Source of the DNA: Oleiharenicola sp.
GTDB taxonomy: Bacteria; Verrucomicrobiota; Verrucomicrobiia; Opitutales; Opitutaceae
DNA: 64,000 nucleotides
Assembly: GCA_025363455.1 (NCBI GenBank)
Contig: JANYDW010000016.1
Coordinates: 62,001 to 126,000, forward strand
Direction: 5' to 3'
In this document: one piece after another, positions 17,794 through 27,021 of the stretch
Layout of the letters: every line of letters begins with the position of its first letter
Numbering within the stretch: position 1 is the stretch's first letter
Notes under the pieces: generated by a model
The model's input: only the letters and a program-made list of their open reading frames with translations
Database searches by the model: none
Told to the model about the DNA's origin: nothing
Position numbers and translations under genes: made by a program

Positions 17794-18828
17794 ATGCCCG
17801 TCCTTTACCGTTCCCGCGCCCCCCTGCGTCTTGGCTTGGCTGGTGGGGGGACCGATGTTTCCCCCTACAGCGACGAGTTTGGTGGCTGTGTGTTAAACGC
17901 CACCGTCAACCTCTATTCTTACTGCACCATTACGCCGGCGGATGATGGGCAGGTGGAATTTCATGCGCCTGATCGCAGGGAAAAGTTCAACACTCTGGCG
18001 CCCGCCGCATTACCCTTGGAAGGATCCCTGCCACTCCACAAGGCGATTTATAACCGCATTGTGCGCGAATTCAATGCCGGCCGGCCACTACCCTGTCAGA
18101 TTACGACCTACTCAGACGCCCCGGCAGGATCGGGGTTGGGCACTTCGTCCACCATGGCCGTGGCCATCTTGGGCGCGTTCACGGAATGGCTCAAACTGCC
18201 ACTGGGTGAATACGAGCTAGCCCACCTAGCCTTCGAAATCGAGCGCCTGGAACTTGGATTAGTTGGGGGCAAGCAGGATCAATACGCGGCAGCCTTCGGC
18301 GGTTTTAATTTCATGGAATTTAATGCGGATGACCGCGTGATCGTGAATCCCTTGCGCATCCGCGCCTCGACGCTCAACGAACTTCAATCCAGTTTGATCC
18401 TCTACTATACCGGTGTCTCGCGCGACTCCTCCAAGATTATCGCCGAACAGATCCGAAATGTAACCAATAAGGCGGCTGATTCCGTCAATGCCATGCACAG
18501 AATGAAGACCGATGCCGTCCAAATGAAGGAGCACCTGCTGCGGGGCGAATTGCGGTCCTTTGCCCAGGTCCTCGGTCGGTCCTGGGAGGCGAAAAAGCGG
18601 ATGGCTACGGTTATTAGCAATCCACAGATCGAAGAGGTCTTCGCGGCCGCCCGGCAGGCTGGGGCACTTTCCGGCAAGGTGTCAGGCGCCGGCGGCGGCG
18701 GTTACATCATGTTTATGATCGACCCCTGCAAACGTGAAGAAGTCACCCAGGCGCTGAGTGTATTTCCAGGAAATGTTCACCGCTTTCAATTCACGCCGCA
18801 TGGCGTGGAGACGTGGAGCATCCGCTGA
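17794..18828 (+). CDS. hddA: D-glycero-D-manno-heptose 7-phosphate kinase (GHMP family), first copy
   Basis: GHMP-superfamily sugar kinase of 344 aa. It opens YRSRAPLRLGLAGGGTDVSP, the N-terminal motif of HddA-type heptose kinases. The ATP-binding PAGSGLGTSSTMAVA is near residue 110, and GKVSGAGGGGYIMF near 290 is GHMP motif 3. HddA phosphorylates heptose 7-phosphate at C1 on the GDP-heptose route. The neighbours gmhA, hddC and gmhB, all within 3 kb, make the assignment firm. It starts 1 bp after the preceding GT gene. Confidence 0.9.
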   Translation: MPVLYRSRAPLRLGLAGGGTDVSPYSDEFGGCVLNATVNLYSYCTITPADDGQVEFHAPDRREKFNTLAPAALPLEGSLPLHKAIYNRIVREFNAGRPLPCQITTYSDAPAGSGLGTSSTMAVAILGAFTEWLKLPLGEYELAHLAFEIERLELGLVGGKQDQYAAAFGGFNFMEFNADDRVIVNPLRIRASTLNELQSSLILYYTGVSRDSSKIIAEQIRNVTNKAADSVNAMHRMKTDAVQMKEHLLRGELRSFAQVLGRSWEAKKRMATVISNPQIEEVFAAARQAGALSGKVSGAGGGGYIMFMIDPCKREEVTQALSVFPGNVHRFQFTPHGVETWSIR

Positions 18829-18837
18829 ATTCGCCCT

Positions 18838-19428
18838 ATGCAAGCCCACGATCTTATCCTTGAGGAACTCCGTTTGAGTCACGAAACGGTGGGGCGTCTG
18901 CTCCTGGAAAGCGAACTGATTAGGCAGATCGAGCTGACCGCATCCGCGATGGTGACCGCCTATCAGAGCGGCGGTAAAATCCTGCTCGCGGGCAACGGAG
19001 GCAGCGCTGCCGATGCCCAACATATCGCGGCCGAATTCGTCAGCCGCCTGAAATTCGATCGCGCTCCGCTCCCCGCCCTCGCCCTCACGGCGGACACCTC
19101 GATTGTTACCGCCATCGGCAATGACTACGGATACGCTCAACTCTTTGCCCGTCAGGTTCGCGCCTACGCACGGAAGGAAGATGTTTTCGTTGGTATCACC
19201 ACTTCTGGTCGCTCGGAAAACGTGCTTCATGCTTTAGCCGTGGCACGAGAGCTGGGGTTGACCACCGTTGCCCTTTGCGGCCAGCCGGGTTTGGCCAACG
19301 GGACGACCTGCGATCATTTGCTGGCTTGTCCTTCTGCCATCACAGCGAAGATCCAGGAGTGCCATATTATCGTCGCCCATACCCTGTGCGGCTTGGTTGA
19401 ACGCGCCCTGTTTCGTCCCCTCGCCTGA
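18838..19428 (+). CDS. gmhA: Sedoheptulose 7-phosphate isomerase, first copy
   Basis: SIS-domain isomerase (196 aa) converting sedoheptulose 7-phosphate to D-glycero-D-manno-heptose 7-phosphate. The phosphate-binding [16 protein letters not shown] is near residue 52, with His and Glu spaced as the metal ligands (HxxxE). SGRSENVL follows near 125 and the C-terminal Q-x7-H ligand pair is in [14 protein letters not shown] near 176. All four ligand positions of characterised GmhA are therefore kept. It lies 9 bp after hddA. Confidence 0.93.
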   Translation: MQAHDLILEELRLSHETVGRLLLESELIRQIELTASAMVTAYQSGGKILLAGNGGSAADAQHIAAEFVSRLKFDRAPLPALALTADTSIVTAIGNDYGYAQLFARQVRAYARKEDVFVGITTSGRSENVLHALAVARELGLTTVALCGQPGLANGTTCDHLLACPSAITAKIQECHIIVAHTLCGLVERALFRPLA

Positions 19429-19436
19429 CAATTTCT

Positions 19437-20180
19437 ATGCCGATTATCCAGCACCCCTCCCTCGCGCAACCGCTCGACATTCCGCCCGACCAGGGCGGGA
19501 CGAATCGCGATGAGCTGATCACCAACTACTGGCAGCATCATCCCCGGTTTCGCTTCCTGAAGATGTGCCCGCTCAATTCCCGTTTCTTTGATATTGGCGC
19601 GGGCTCCGGCGGCATGTCCTTCTGGAAGGACTGGCAGACTCCGGTGCGCCTGGATATCGAAATGCACGGTTGTGACCTTTCCCCGGGGCAGTTCGCAGAC
19701 CGTTATGCCGCGTTTCATGTCATGGACTTCGACGGCACGGCTTTCCCGTATCCCGACAATCACTTTTCCGCCGCGCTTTCCTCGCACGTGATCGAGCATC
19801 TGCGCAAGCAGGAAGGTCTGGCCACCGAACTGATGCGCGTCCTGCGGCCGGGTGGCATGGTTTACATTGAAACGCCAACCGACGAATCCTGCCAGTTTCC
19901 GGGCCGGGAGTTTTTCATCGCGAACGGCTGTCCCACCACCACCATCAATTTCTTCGACGATCACACCCACACGACCGCGGTAAGCCGCCAGAAATTGAAG
20001 GATTTGTTCATTCAGCAGGGATTCACTCTGCACGAGGCCGGCACCATTCGAATGCCCTACATGGAAGACCGGATGCTGGCGAAGGCCGTTGCTCAAAACG
20101 ACCAGGAGCTGGGCAGCTATGGTCTCTGGTCCAAGCTAGGCTTCGCCCACTATGCCGTCTTCCAAAAACCTGTTTCCTGA
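19437..20180 (+). CDS. SAM-dependent methyltransferase (class I)
   Basis: 247 aa with motif I FFDIGAGSGGMSFW near residue 49, LSSHVIEHLRKQEG near 117 and VLRPGGMVYIETP near 135, all typical of Methyltransf_11/25-type small-molecule methyltransferases. It sits inside the heptose gene set between gmhA and hddC and overlaps hddC by 29 bp. It probably O-methylates a sugar or the nascent glycan; the acceptor is not visible. Confidence 0.85.
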   Translation: MPIIQHPSLAQPLDIPPDQGGTNRDELITNYWQHHPRFRFLKMCPLNSRFFDIGAGSGGMSFWKDWQTPVRLDIEMHGCDLSPGQFADRYAAFHVMDFDGTAFPYPDNHFSAALSSHVIEHLRKQEGLATELMRVLRPGGMVYIETPTDESCQFPGREFFIANGCPTTTINFFDDHTHTTAVSRQKLKDLFIQQGFTLHEAGTIRMPYMEDRMLAKAVAQNDQELGSYGLWSKLGFAHYAVFQKPVS

Positions 20181-20868
20181 CACCGCGATCATCCTGGTAG
20201 GCGGACGGGGAACCCGCTTGGGTGCATTGACCCAACAGACGCCCAAACCCCTGTTGAACGTGGCGGGTCGCCCTTTCCTGCTTCACGTGCTCGACTACCT
20301 GGTCCGGCAGCGGATCAAAAAAATTCTTCTGGCAACGGGCTACTTGGCCGGGGAATTCGATTATGTGCTGGGCGCGGATTATCGCGGCGTTTCTCTGACG
20401 TATTCTCACGAAGACACGCCGCTTGGCACCGGAGGCGCCATCGCGCTCTCGATGACACTGATCGAGGAGCAGGACGTATTCGTGCTGAATGGAGACACCT
20501 ACTTTCCGGTCGACCTGTCGGAGCTGGCGCAGGTCCAGGTCGCCCGGCAGGCCGACCTTGCCATGGTGCTGCGGCAGATTCCTGATGTTTCTCGCTACGG
20601 GCATATTACCGCGGCGCAGGGGCTCGTTACTGCTATGCACGAAAAGGGCGCGACTGGACCGGGTTTGATCAATGGCGGAATCTATCTTATCAATCGCGCG
20701 TCGTTTCTGGCCGACGCGCCCGCCGGGGCCTTCTCGCTGGAGCGCGACCTCCTGCCTCGCTGGATCCAGCGGCGGGCCGTTGCCAGCACAGTGGCAGACT
20801 GCTACTTCATCGACATTGGGGTGCCGTCCGATCTGGCGCGAGCTCATCAGGATCTGGTCCAAGCATGA
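20152..20868 (+). CDS. hddC: Heptose 1-phosphate guanylyltransferase-like nucleotidyltransferase, first copy
   Basis: 238 aa sugar-phosphate nucleotidyltransferase. The signature VGGRGTRLGALTQQTPKPLL is near residue 15, followed by YSHEDTPLGTGGAIALS near 84 and the metal-binding LNGDTYFPVDL near 112. Together with hddA, gmhA and gmhB it completes a GDP-D-glycero-D-manno-heptose route, so a guanylyltransferase is most likely; the base cannot be read from sequence. The start overlaps the preceding methyltransferase by 29 bp, and the next gene overlaps by 4 bp. Confidence 0.87.
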   Translation: MPSSKNLFPDTAIILVGGRGTRLGALTQQTPKPLLNVAGRPFLLHVLDYLVRQRIKKILLATGYLAGEFDYVLGADYRGVSLTYSHEDTPLGTGGAIALSMTLIEEQDVFVLNGDTYFPVDLSELAQVQVARQADLAMVLRQIPDVSRYGHITAAQGLVTAMHEKGATGPGLINGGIYLINRASFLADAPAGAFSLERDLLPRWIQRRAVASTVADCYFIDIGVPSDLARAHQDLVQA

Positions 20869-21464
20869 ACAAGGCCCTCTTTCTCGATAGGGACGGCACG
20901 CTCATCGCCCACAAACCGTATTTGCACAAACCTGAGGAGGTCGCTCTCCTGCCGGGCACCACGGCCGCCCTCGGCCTGGCCAGAGAGAGAGGTTATCTTC
21001 TTTTCCTCTTCACCAACCAATCAGGGGTGGGCCGCGGCTACTTTAGCCTCGATGACGTCCATCGGGTGCATACTCGGCTCATCGAATTGCTCGGGTTGGG
21101 TCGGGATATTTTCACTGAGATATGCGTCGCACCCGAACATCCCAAAGCGCCTTCCCTTTATCGCAAGCCTTCACCACGCTTCATTCAAGAGATGATCACC
21201 AAGTACGACCTCACTCCGGCTCAATGTTGGATGGTGGGCGATTCAGACTCTGACTGGCGAGCGGGGCTGTCAGCTGGAATCCGAGCCGCGGCCGTGCGAT
21301 CAGATCTAACTTCCGCGACAAACCTCGCGATAGCGAACCAATACTCCATTCTGCTTCACGATGATCTGGGGGCCTTTCTGGCCTCTCAACTACTACCGCC
21401 TGCCGATTCTGCACACCCTGACCCTTCGCGCCCGATTCTCACCCCCAATCCCAACTGCCCATGA
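20865..21464 (+). CDS. gmhB: Heptose bisphosphate phosphatase (HAD, GmhB type), first copy
   Basis: HAD phosphatase of 199 aa removing the C7 phosphate from heptose 1,7-bisphosphate. The nucleophile motif FLDRDGTLI is near residue 6, TNQSGVGRGYF near 51 and MVGDSDSDWRAG near 125. The zinc-loop cysteines of classic GmhB (CxH...CxCRKP) are mostly absent here: CVAPEHPKAPSLYRKP keeps only the first. Overlaps of 4 bp at both ends show tight coupling with hddC and the following methyltransferase. Confidence 0.85.
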   Translation: MNKALFLDRDGTLIAHKPYLHKPEEVALLPGTTAALGLARERGYLLFLFTNQSGVGRGYFSLDDVHRVHTRLIELLGLGRDIFTEICVAPEHPKAPSLYRKPSPRFIQEMITKYDLTPAQCWMVGDSDSDWRAGLSAGIRAAAVRSDLTSATNLAIANQYSILLHDDLGAFLASQLLPPADSAHPDPSRPILTPNPNCP

Positions 21465-22306
21465 TCTGCAGCTTCTCCCACCAAATCCGCAGCCTTGAGG
21501 AATATGTTTCCTACAGAGCGACCAATAAACCCGAGCTTGAAGCTCAGCGCGCGTATGAAAACGCGCTTTCAGCCGGCCGGGGCGAATTCAACGTTTCCGG
21601 CTTCTGTGTGGCTTGTGGCAAGGTTGTTCCCCTGAAGGTCGATTTGCAATGGGGCGACGGAGTCCGCCCAAACTGGCGAGAGCGACTCCAGTGCGCCTGT
21701 GGTCTGAACAACCGGATACGGGCAGCCTTGGATTTCCTCGGCGAACTCGTCGGCAAAACTCAAAATCCCGCCCTTTATGCGACTGAGCAGGTCACCCCTC
21801 TCTTCGCCCAACTTCACTCCCGGCATCTCGCCATAACCGGCTCCGAATACCTGCGGGATGGAACCCAGCGCGGCGTGGCTAATGCCAATGGCATCCGGCA
21901 CGAGGATATCACCGATTTGACTTTCGCAACCGGCAGCTTCGATGCCGTACTTTCTTTTGATGTCCTGGAACACGTACCCGACTACCGGGCCGCCTTCCGG
22001 GAAATCGCCCGCGTCCTGAAACCGCGAGGCCATCTTCTCAGCAGTTTTCCTTTTGATGCCAGCCTGGCAAAGACCCTCGTCCGGGCTTCGATCGGCGCTG
22101 ACGGTTCCGTTGTGCACCACCTGCCTCCGGAATATCACGGCGATCCGGTCGACAATTCAGGATGCCTGTGCTTCCAGGTTTTCGGATGGGATGTGTTGGA
22201 TGAAATGCAGCGCGCGGGATTCAGTGAGGCACATACGGTTTTCTACTGGTCCCTCGACCGCGGTTACCTGGGCCCCAATCAATTGTTGATTATTGGACAA
22301 CGGTAA
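21461..22306 (+). CDS. SAM-dependent methyltransferase with N-terminal Cys-rich segment
   Basis: 281 aa. Residues about 46-82 hold CVACG and CACG, a possible zinc ribbon often found before this type of methyltransferase. The C-terminal domain has VLSFDVLEHVPDYRAAFREI near 165 and VLKPRGHLLSSFPFD near 186. The classic glycine-rich motif I is degenerate (LAITGSEYLRDG), so the SAM fold is inferred from the later motifs. The gene overlaps gmhB by 4 bp. Confidence 0.78.
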   Translation: MICSFSHQIRSLEEYVSYRATNKPELEAQRAYENALSAGRGEFNVSGFCVACGKVVPLKVDLQWGDGVRPNWRERLQCACGLNNRIRAALDFLGELVGKTQNPALYATEQVTPLFAQLHSRHLAITGSEYLRDGTQRGVANANGIRHEDITDLTFATGSFDAVLSFDVLEHVPDYRAAFREIARVLKPRGHLLSSFPFDASLAKTLVRASIGADGSVVHHLPPEYHGDPVDNSGCLCFQVFGWDVLDEMQRAGFSEAHTVFYWSLDRGYLGPNQLLIIGQR

Positions 22307-22359
22307 GCGCGCCTACCCTCCCCGAGTCGACCGGCACGGTTGCGCCACCTTTCCAGCAG

Positions 22360-24186
22360 ATGATGACCCCAGTCAGAAGCCATCCACTTGTCCAGGGAGC
22401 CATCCTGTCGGCCCAGATCGGGACAGTCTATTTCCTGCTGCTGTCATTTGTTTTTCCTGGTTTCTTTTCGCCTTACTGGCCAGTTCACGCGGACGCCTAC
22501 ATGTTCATTCCTTCCGCGAAGCATTGGTTGGCAGAAAATTCCCCCCTATTAATTCCACGCCCGCTTGGCTTCGTTCTTGAACAATACCTCCATGCTTACG
22601 GTTTAAGAACCGGCCTGTTTTTAAACGCCCTCATCCCTTTGGTCAGCATTGCACTTACGGTGCAGGTTGCCCGCCGCTGGCTTTCGATCGAGCGACCGCA
22701 CCTCGTCAGTCTGCTCTCCTACCTGAGCTGCCTGATCGCGCATCCCGGTTTCTACGTAGCTCACACCTATGACCAGTTCTCCAACCTCGAGTATTTCTTC
22801 GCAATTCTCGGGCTTTTTCTGTGGCTCGTCCGCCCCGTCGGGCCAGTCACCCACGCCCGACTTTGGCTCGTCTGCAGCCTGATATTTGCCAGTGCCTTTT
22901 GCAAGGAGGCCTACTGCTTGAGTCTGGCCGCACTCTGGGGGTACCTTTGGTTCGTGGAACGCCGGGACACGCCGGTACTGGCGCCCCTGCTCGCCGCCTT
23001 GGTCGGGTCAGCCGGCTCCTTTGTCTATATGCGATTGAGCGGGGCGGTTTTCACTTCGGGCCAGCAAGCCTACGAAGTCGTCGCGACACCCCAAAGTGTG
23101 CTGGATACGCTCGGAGCCTACCTAAGACCAAATCTAGTTTGGCCCATCTTCTTGTTACTGACCGGTACATATCTCCTGGCTTGGCGGGAAGGAAAATTCA
23201 TCCGGACCCTGTTATTGAGCGTGGCCGGCGTTCTAGCTTTGATCCCGTATGCTATGCTGCCTCGTCATTTCGCCAGCTTCTATTCCTGGTCCGCCATGCC
23301 GCTCTTCGCCGCGCCAATGCTGCTGATTGGAAACGCCGCGACGGCGCAGTTTTTTCCGGCTAATGGAAAGTGCCGGGCCGGCTTCAATCGGGCCTTCGCA
23401 TTTTCGGCCGCCGGGCTCGTGGGCTTGAGCTTGATTGCGTGGCAGAAATATTACTCCCAGCAGCGATGGACCCTGGACCGCCAGCAGGAACAGCGTTTGC
23501 TACTCACGGGCCTGAAGGCAAGCAATCGAACGCTCCTCCCTGGCTCACGTGTCCTGATCTCGGGCATGAATTTGATCTTTCACCCTTTTCAGTGGCCCGC
23601 GTTCGCCAGCACCTTGTTCCCAAATGCCAGCGAGATTGATTTCGTCACCTATTCGACTGGGGAGCAGAAGCTAGGCCGGGGCGATCCATCCCGCACTGAC
23701 GGCACCAAGGTGCGATTCATCGCCCCGGTCCAGGTGACCGGAGAACTTATCGCCCGAACGAATCGCGTCATTCTTTTCAACGAAACCGGCCAGATTGTGG
23801 GAGAGTTCTCCCCTCCCTACTCAGCTTCTTTGACGGCGGGTGCCCTCGGGCCGTTCCCCGGCAATCCGCTTGATTGTATCCGTTATCCAAAGCTGTGGGA
23901 GAGCAAGTCAGCGCTTGAGACCGGTGCGGACATAACTCCGGTTTTGCTGGCCCTTGGGGCCACCCGCTATGATCCCGAATACGACCCCATCGCAGAAGCA
24001 GCGTTACAAGGCGCCATCGCGATTATTCCTGACAATCCGTATCCTTATTTTTATCTCGGGACACTCAAGGAACGGCGCAAGGAACTTCCCCAAGCTCAGC
24101 ACTGGTTTGTTTTGGCCCGGGATGTAGCCGCCAGAACCGGTGCGTCCAACCCCGTTTTTGACGAAGGTGTGAAGCGGACCCGCTGA
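22360..24186 (+). CDS. Multispanning membrane protein (GT-C-like) with C-terminal TPR-like segment
   Basis: 608 aa with about 10-11 hydrophobic segments between residues 10 and 370 (for example LSAQIGTVYFLLLSFVFPGF and LFLNALIPLVSIALTVQVA). A soluble C-terminal part of about 230 residues follows and ends in a TPR-like helix pair (GAIAIIPDNPYPYFYLGTLK then PQAQHWFVLARDVA). The layout suggests a GT-C polyprenyl-phosphate-sugar transferase or a related polymer-modifying protein, but no diagnostic DD/DE loop was verified. It probably acts on the periplasmic side. Confidence 0.65.
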   Translation: MMTPVRSHPLVQGAILSAQIGTVYFLLLSFVFPGFFSPYWPVHADAYMFIPSAKHWLAENSPLLIPRPLGFVLEQYLHAYGLRTGLFLNALIPLVSIALTVQVARRWLSIERPHLVSLLSYLSCLIAHPGFYVAHTYDQFSNLEYFFAILGLFLWLVRPVGPVTHARLWLVCSLIFASAFCKEAYCLSLAALWGYLWFVERRDTPVLAPLLAALVGSAGSFVYMRLSGAVFTSGQQAYEVVATPQSVLDTLGAYLRPNLVWPIFLLLTGTYLLAWREGKFIRTLLLSVAGVLALIPYAMLPRHFASFYSWSAMPLFAAPMLLIGNAATAQFFPANGKCRAGFNRAFAFSAAGLVGLSLIAWQKYYSQQRWTLDRQQEQRLLLTGLKASNRTLLPGSRVLISGMNLIFHPFQWPAFASTLFPNASEIDFVTYSTGEQKLGRGDPSRTDGTKVRFIAPVQVTGELIARTNRVILFNETGQIVGEFSPPYSASLTAGALGPFPGNPLDCIRYPKLWESKSALETGADITPVLLALGATRYDPEYDPIAEAALQGAIAIIPDNPYPYFYLGTLKERRKELPQAQHWFVLARDVAARTGASNPVFDEGVKRTR

Positions 24187-24225
24187 ACGCATCCTTAATT
24201 TTCCTTCGAGCCGCCACCTCTAAAA

Positions 24226-26130
24226 ATGGAATCGCCTAACTTCCCTTCAAAACCGATCCACCTGGCCTTACTTGCCCTCGTGCTGCTTCCGGTCCTCTTT
24301 GGCCTGCAGCTCTGGTGGCTCGATTGCGCACAATTCCAGGTTTTGGCAGGTGACGATGTCCGCTGTTTCCCGACCGCCCTTCAGGGGCTTGGATCATACA
24401 ATAGTCTGCTAAGCTCATTTTTCCGATTCCGGCCTGTAACGTCTCTGCTCATCTGGTTGAGTGCTATTTGCTCTCAGGGACATTATCCCACGCTGCTGAT
24501 GATAGGGACCGGGCTTCACACGCTTAACGCTTTTATCTTTCTCGCATTACTGAGAAAAGTTACGGGGGTATCGCTCGGACTTGCCCTGGGTTTAACCCTA
24601 ATCGCGACATTCAATCGCTTTACCGCCTATCTGATCACGCCTGAATTGGCAATCATGGAGGGCGCAGCCATCACTTGCTATCTGTTGTTCCTGTGGGCGC
24701 TTCTGCGACTGATTGATACTTGTCAAGCAAGGTGGGCGCTTCTGGTGGGCTTATCCTTCTTCATAGTATTGCATATCCATGAACGCTACATGGTGCTAGC
24801 CGGTGCCTGCTTTATCGTAGCTGCGTTGATTTACCGAAGTAATCGCCTGGCAAGCTTCATTACCTGCAGCTGCTCCCTAGCCTCGCTCGCTTTCAATTTC
24901 GCAGCCAAAAAACTACTCATGCATGCTCCCATACTCATGGGGACAACTACGCAGGCGATTGAGTTCAATCCCAAAACCATTCTTTGCTTTTTTGCTGACG
25001 GTATGAGCAATCTGGGCGGCGTGAATCGAGGGCCCTCTTATCTTTCGGTGCTAGACTACGCGGAGGCTCCTCCTTGGCTAAAACTATTTTCGGTAGGATC
25101 CGCCACTCTGAGTTTGTTGATTCTCAGTTGCGCGATTTTTTACTCCTGCTGCTCCATCAAGGCTTCTCCCCGCGAGGCCAGACCGGGTTGGACAGTGGTT
25201 GTGCTGCTCTGCCTCGTTTTTGCTTTGGTGCTGTCCGCCAGCATCACTTTCAGACAGGAATACCGTTGGCTTTATCCGGCTTACCTCACGTTTCTTATTT
25301 TGCTTGGCTTCGGTACCGATGATTTCGAACAAACCATTAAGCACCCAATTGCCCGAATTCCTTTGGTGGGTTTCATTATTTTGGCTATTATCTCAGAATT
25401 TGGCATTCGAGAACACAGGGCGAACTACTATGCCAGAAGCGCGTACCACCTGGCGGAAAATCTATACGCGTTGATCCAAAAAACGCCCGCATTGAAGACT
25501 AGTAGGGAAATAGTGATTGGGGGCGACGAGCTCTCAATTTCAAATTGGGTTTTCATGGGAGGTGCCTTTGCAAGCTTTTATAAACTTCCGCCTTTAGCAT
25601 TCTCCCCTTCCGCGCCCGGCAAGGCCACCGAGCCGGTGAGGTTGCCATCAGTCGTGTATCATCAAAGTAACGGGACTTTCTCCTTATCCGAACCCGCAGA
25701 CAAAAACCAGGTCAGCAGTCTGGGCACAGCAATGACTGTCAATTTCCCGACCTACCAACTGTCTACGCCAAACGGCAAACCCTCCTTCGCCTTCAGGCAG
25801 TTTGAAACCCAGGGCTGGATGCTTACTTCACCCGTTGGATTAGTGGTTCACGCGCCAGGTTCGGTCAAGAATCTGGCAATCACTTTCACGCACAGCTCAG
25901 CGAATGGAGATGGATTGGATTTGGCTATCACTGCCCAATTCCTAAATCAACAATCGTTCGAACTTCTCTCAGTAAGAGTGCCGGCGCTGAAGAATGAGGG
26001 ACGGCCTGAATGGCAATCCTATCAGATCAAGTTGCCTGAAGATTGTAACAGTATAAGACTTTCCCTGGAATCTAGGTCCGGCGATCAAACCTCTGATTGG
26101 CTTTTTATTAGAGATTTTTCCTTCAACTAA
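24226..26130 (+). CDS. Multispanning membrane protein (GT-C-like) with C-terminal beta domain
   Basis: 634 aa. Hydrophobic segments fill about residues 10-410. An early acidic loop after the first segment (FQVLAGDDVRCFPTALQGLG) holds a DD pair at the place where GT-C enzymes keep catalytic acids. The last 200 residues (about 430-634) look like a beta-sandwich (SVKNLAITFTHSSANGDG, SIRLSLESRSGDQTSDWLF), as on other surface-sugar membrane proteins. It lies 39 bp after the preceding membrane protein, so the two are likely partners or paralogues in layout. Confidence 0.62.
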   Translation: MESPNFPSKPIHLALLALVLLPVLFGLQLWWLDCAQFQVLAGDDVRCFPTALQGLGSYNSLLSSFFRFRPVTSLLIWLSAICSQGHYPTLLMIGTGLHTLNAFIFLALLRKVTGVSLGLALGLTLIATFNRFTAYLITPELAIMEGAAITCYLLFLWALLRLIDTCQARWALLVGLSFFIVLHIHERYMVLAGACFIVAALIYRSNRLASFITCSCSLASLAFNFAAKKLLMHAPILMGTTTQAIEFNPKTILCFFADGMSNLGGVNRGPSYLSVLDYAEAPPWLKLFSVGSATLSLLILSCAIFYSCCSIKASPREARPGWTVVVLLCLVFALVLSASITFRQEYRWLYPAYLTFLILLGFGTDDFEQTIKHPIARIPLVGFIILAIISEFGIREHRANYYARSAYHLAENLYALIQKTPALKTSREIVIGGDELSISNWVFMGGAFASFYKLPPLAFSPSAPGKATEPVRLPSVVYHQSNGTFSLSEPADKNQVSSLGTAMTVNFPTYQLSTPNGKPSFAFRQFETQGWMLTSPVGLVVHAPGSVKNLAITFTHSSANGDGLDLAITAQFLNQQSFELLSVRVPALKNEGRPEWQSYQIKLPEDCNSIRLSLESRSGDQTSDWLFIRDFSFN

Positions 26131-26153
26131 CCCCCAACGATTGTGCTAAATAA

Positions 26154-26179
26154 ATTGCCAAACTTGGGGTATGGCAAAT
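26154..26179 (+). terminator. Small inverted repeat before the transketolase genes
   Basis: TTGCCA (26155-26160) and TGGCAA (26172-26177) form a 6-bp stem around an 11-base loop, followed by a T-rich stretch (ttttatttag from 26186). It could be a weak attenuator or terminator between the membrane-protein gene and transketolase. The stem is short and AT-rich, so the call is speculative. Confidence 0.25.
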
Positions 26180-26211
26180 GATCCGTTTTATTTAGTACTG
26201 AATATCGCCCC

Positions 26212-27015
26212 ATGACGGACTTAAACTCCTGCCTCATAGCTAAGCGAAATGAATGCGCCACCCGTTTGCTGGCTCTCTACAAGCAAGCTAACGCCGGGCA
26301 CATCGGCTCCTCACTTAGCTGCCTGGAAATCCTCGTCGACCTTTGCTTTCAACGCCTAGGCAAAGATGACATGCTAATTTTATCCAAGGGGCACGCCGCC
26401 GGAGCACTTTACACCACTCTCGATCTATCCGGTCGCCTGCTCGATGCGAAGCTCGATACATTCTATAAGGACGGCACGCTGCTAGCCGCTCATCCACCCT
26501 GCTCGGGCGAGATCAAGGCCATTCCATTCGGCACGGGCAGCCTTGGCCATGGCTTGAGCTTGGCTTGCGGCCTCGCCTTCTCGCAGCGCTTCACTGGCAG
26601 AAACTTCCATGTCTATGCGATTCTCTCGGACGGAGATTGCAATGAGGGCTCCACTTGGGAGGCCGTACTTTTCGCCGCCCACCAAAAGCTCATGAACCTG
26701 ACCGTCATTGTTGACCTCAATGGCATCCAGGGCATCGGTTACACCAAGGATGTGCTCCAGCTTGAACCAATTACAGATAAGTGGCGCGCCTTCGGCTTCG
26801 CCGTGGCCGTGGCCGAGAACGGCAACGATTTCGCCAGCCTGGCATTGGCCCACGACCAACTTCGCGACAGCGCGGGACCCCGTTGCATCATCGCGCGTAC
26901 CGTAAAGGGAAATGGCGTTTCTTTCATGCAGGACAAAGTTGCGTGGCATTATCTTCCTATGAAGGATGAGCAATACACCCAGGCCTTGCATGAAAACAGC
27001 GCTAGCTGCTCGTAG
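26212..27015 (+). CDS. Transketolase, N-terminal (TPP-binding) subunit
   Basis: 267 aa equal to the first half of transketolase. LSKGHAAGALYTTL is near residue 61 and GTGSLGHGLSLACGLA near 104. The thiamine-diphosphate motif DGDCNEGSTWEAVLFAAHQK, ending with IVDLNGIQGIG, is at about 139-177. The partner half follows 6 bp later. Split transketolases are common in archaea and in sugar-biosynthesis clusters. In this locus it probably makes sedoheptulose 7-phosphate for the heptose pathways, or a branched or deoxy sugar precursor. Confidence 0.9.
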   Translation: MTDLNSCLIAKRNECATRLLALYKQANAGHIGSSLSCLEILVDLCFQRLGKDDMLILSKGHAAGALYTTLDLSGRLLDAKLDTFYKDGTLLAAHPPCSGEIKAIPFGTGSLGHGLSLACGLAFSQRFTGRNFHVYAILSDGDCNEGSTWEAVLFAAHQKLMNLTVIVDLNGIQGIGYTKDVLQLEPITDKWRAFGFAVAVAENGNDFASLALAHDQLRDSAGPRCIIARTVKGNGVSFMQDKVAWHYLPMKDEQYTQALHENSASCS

Positions 27016-27021
27016 GCTGCC

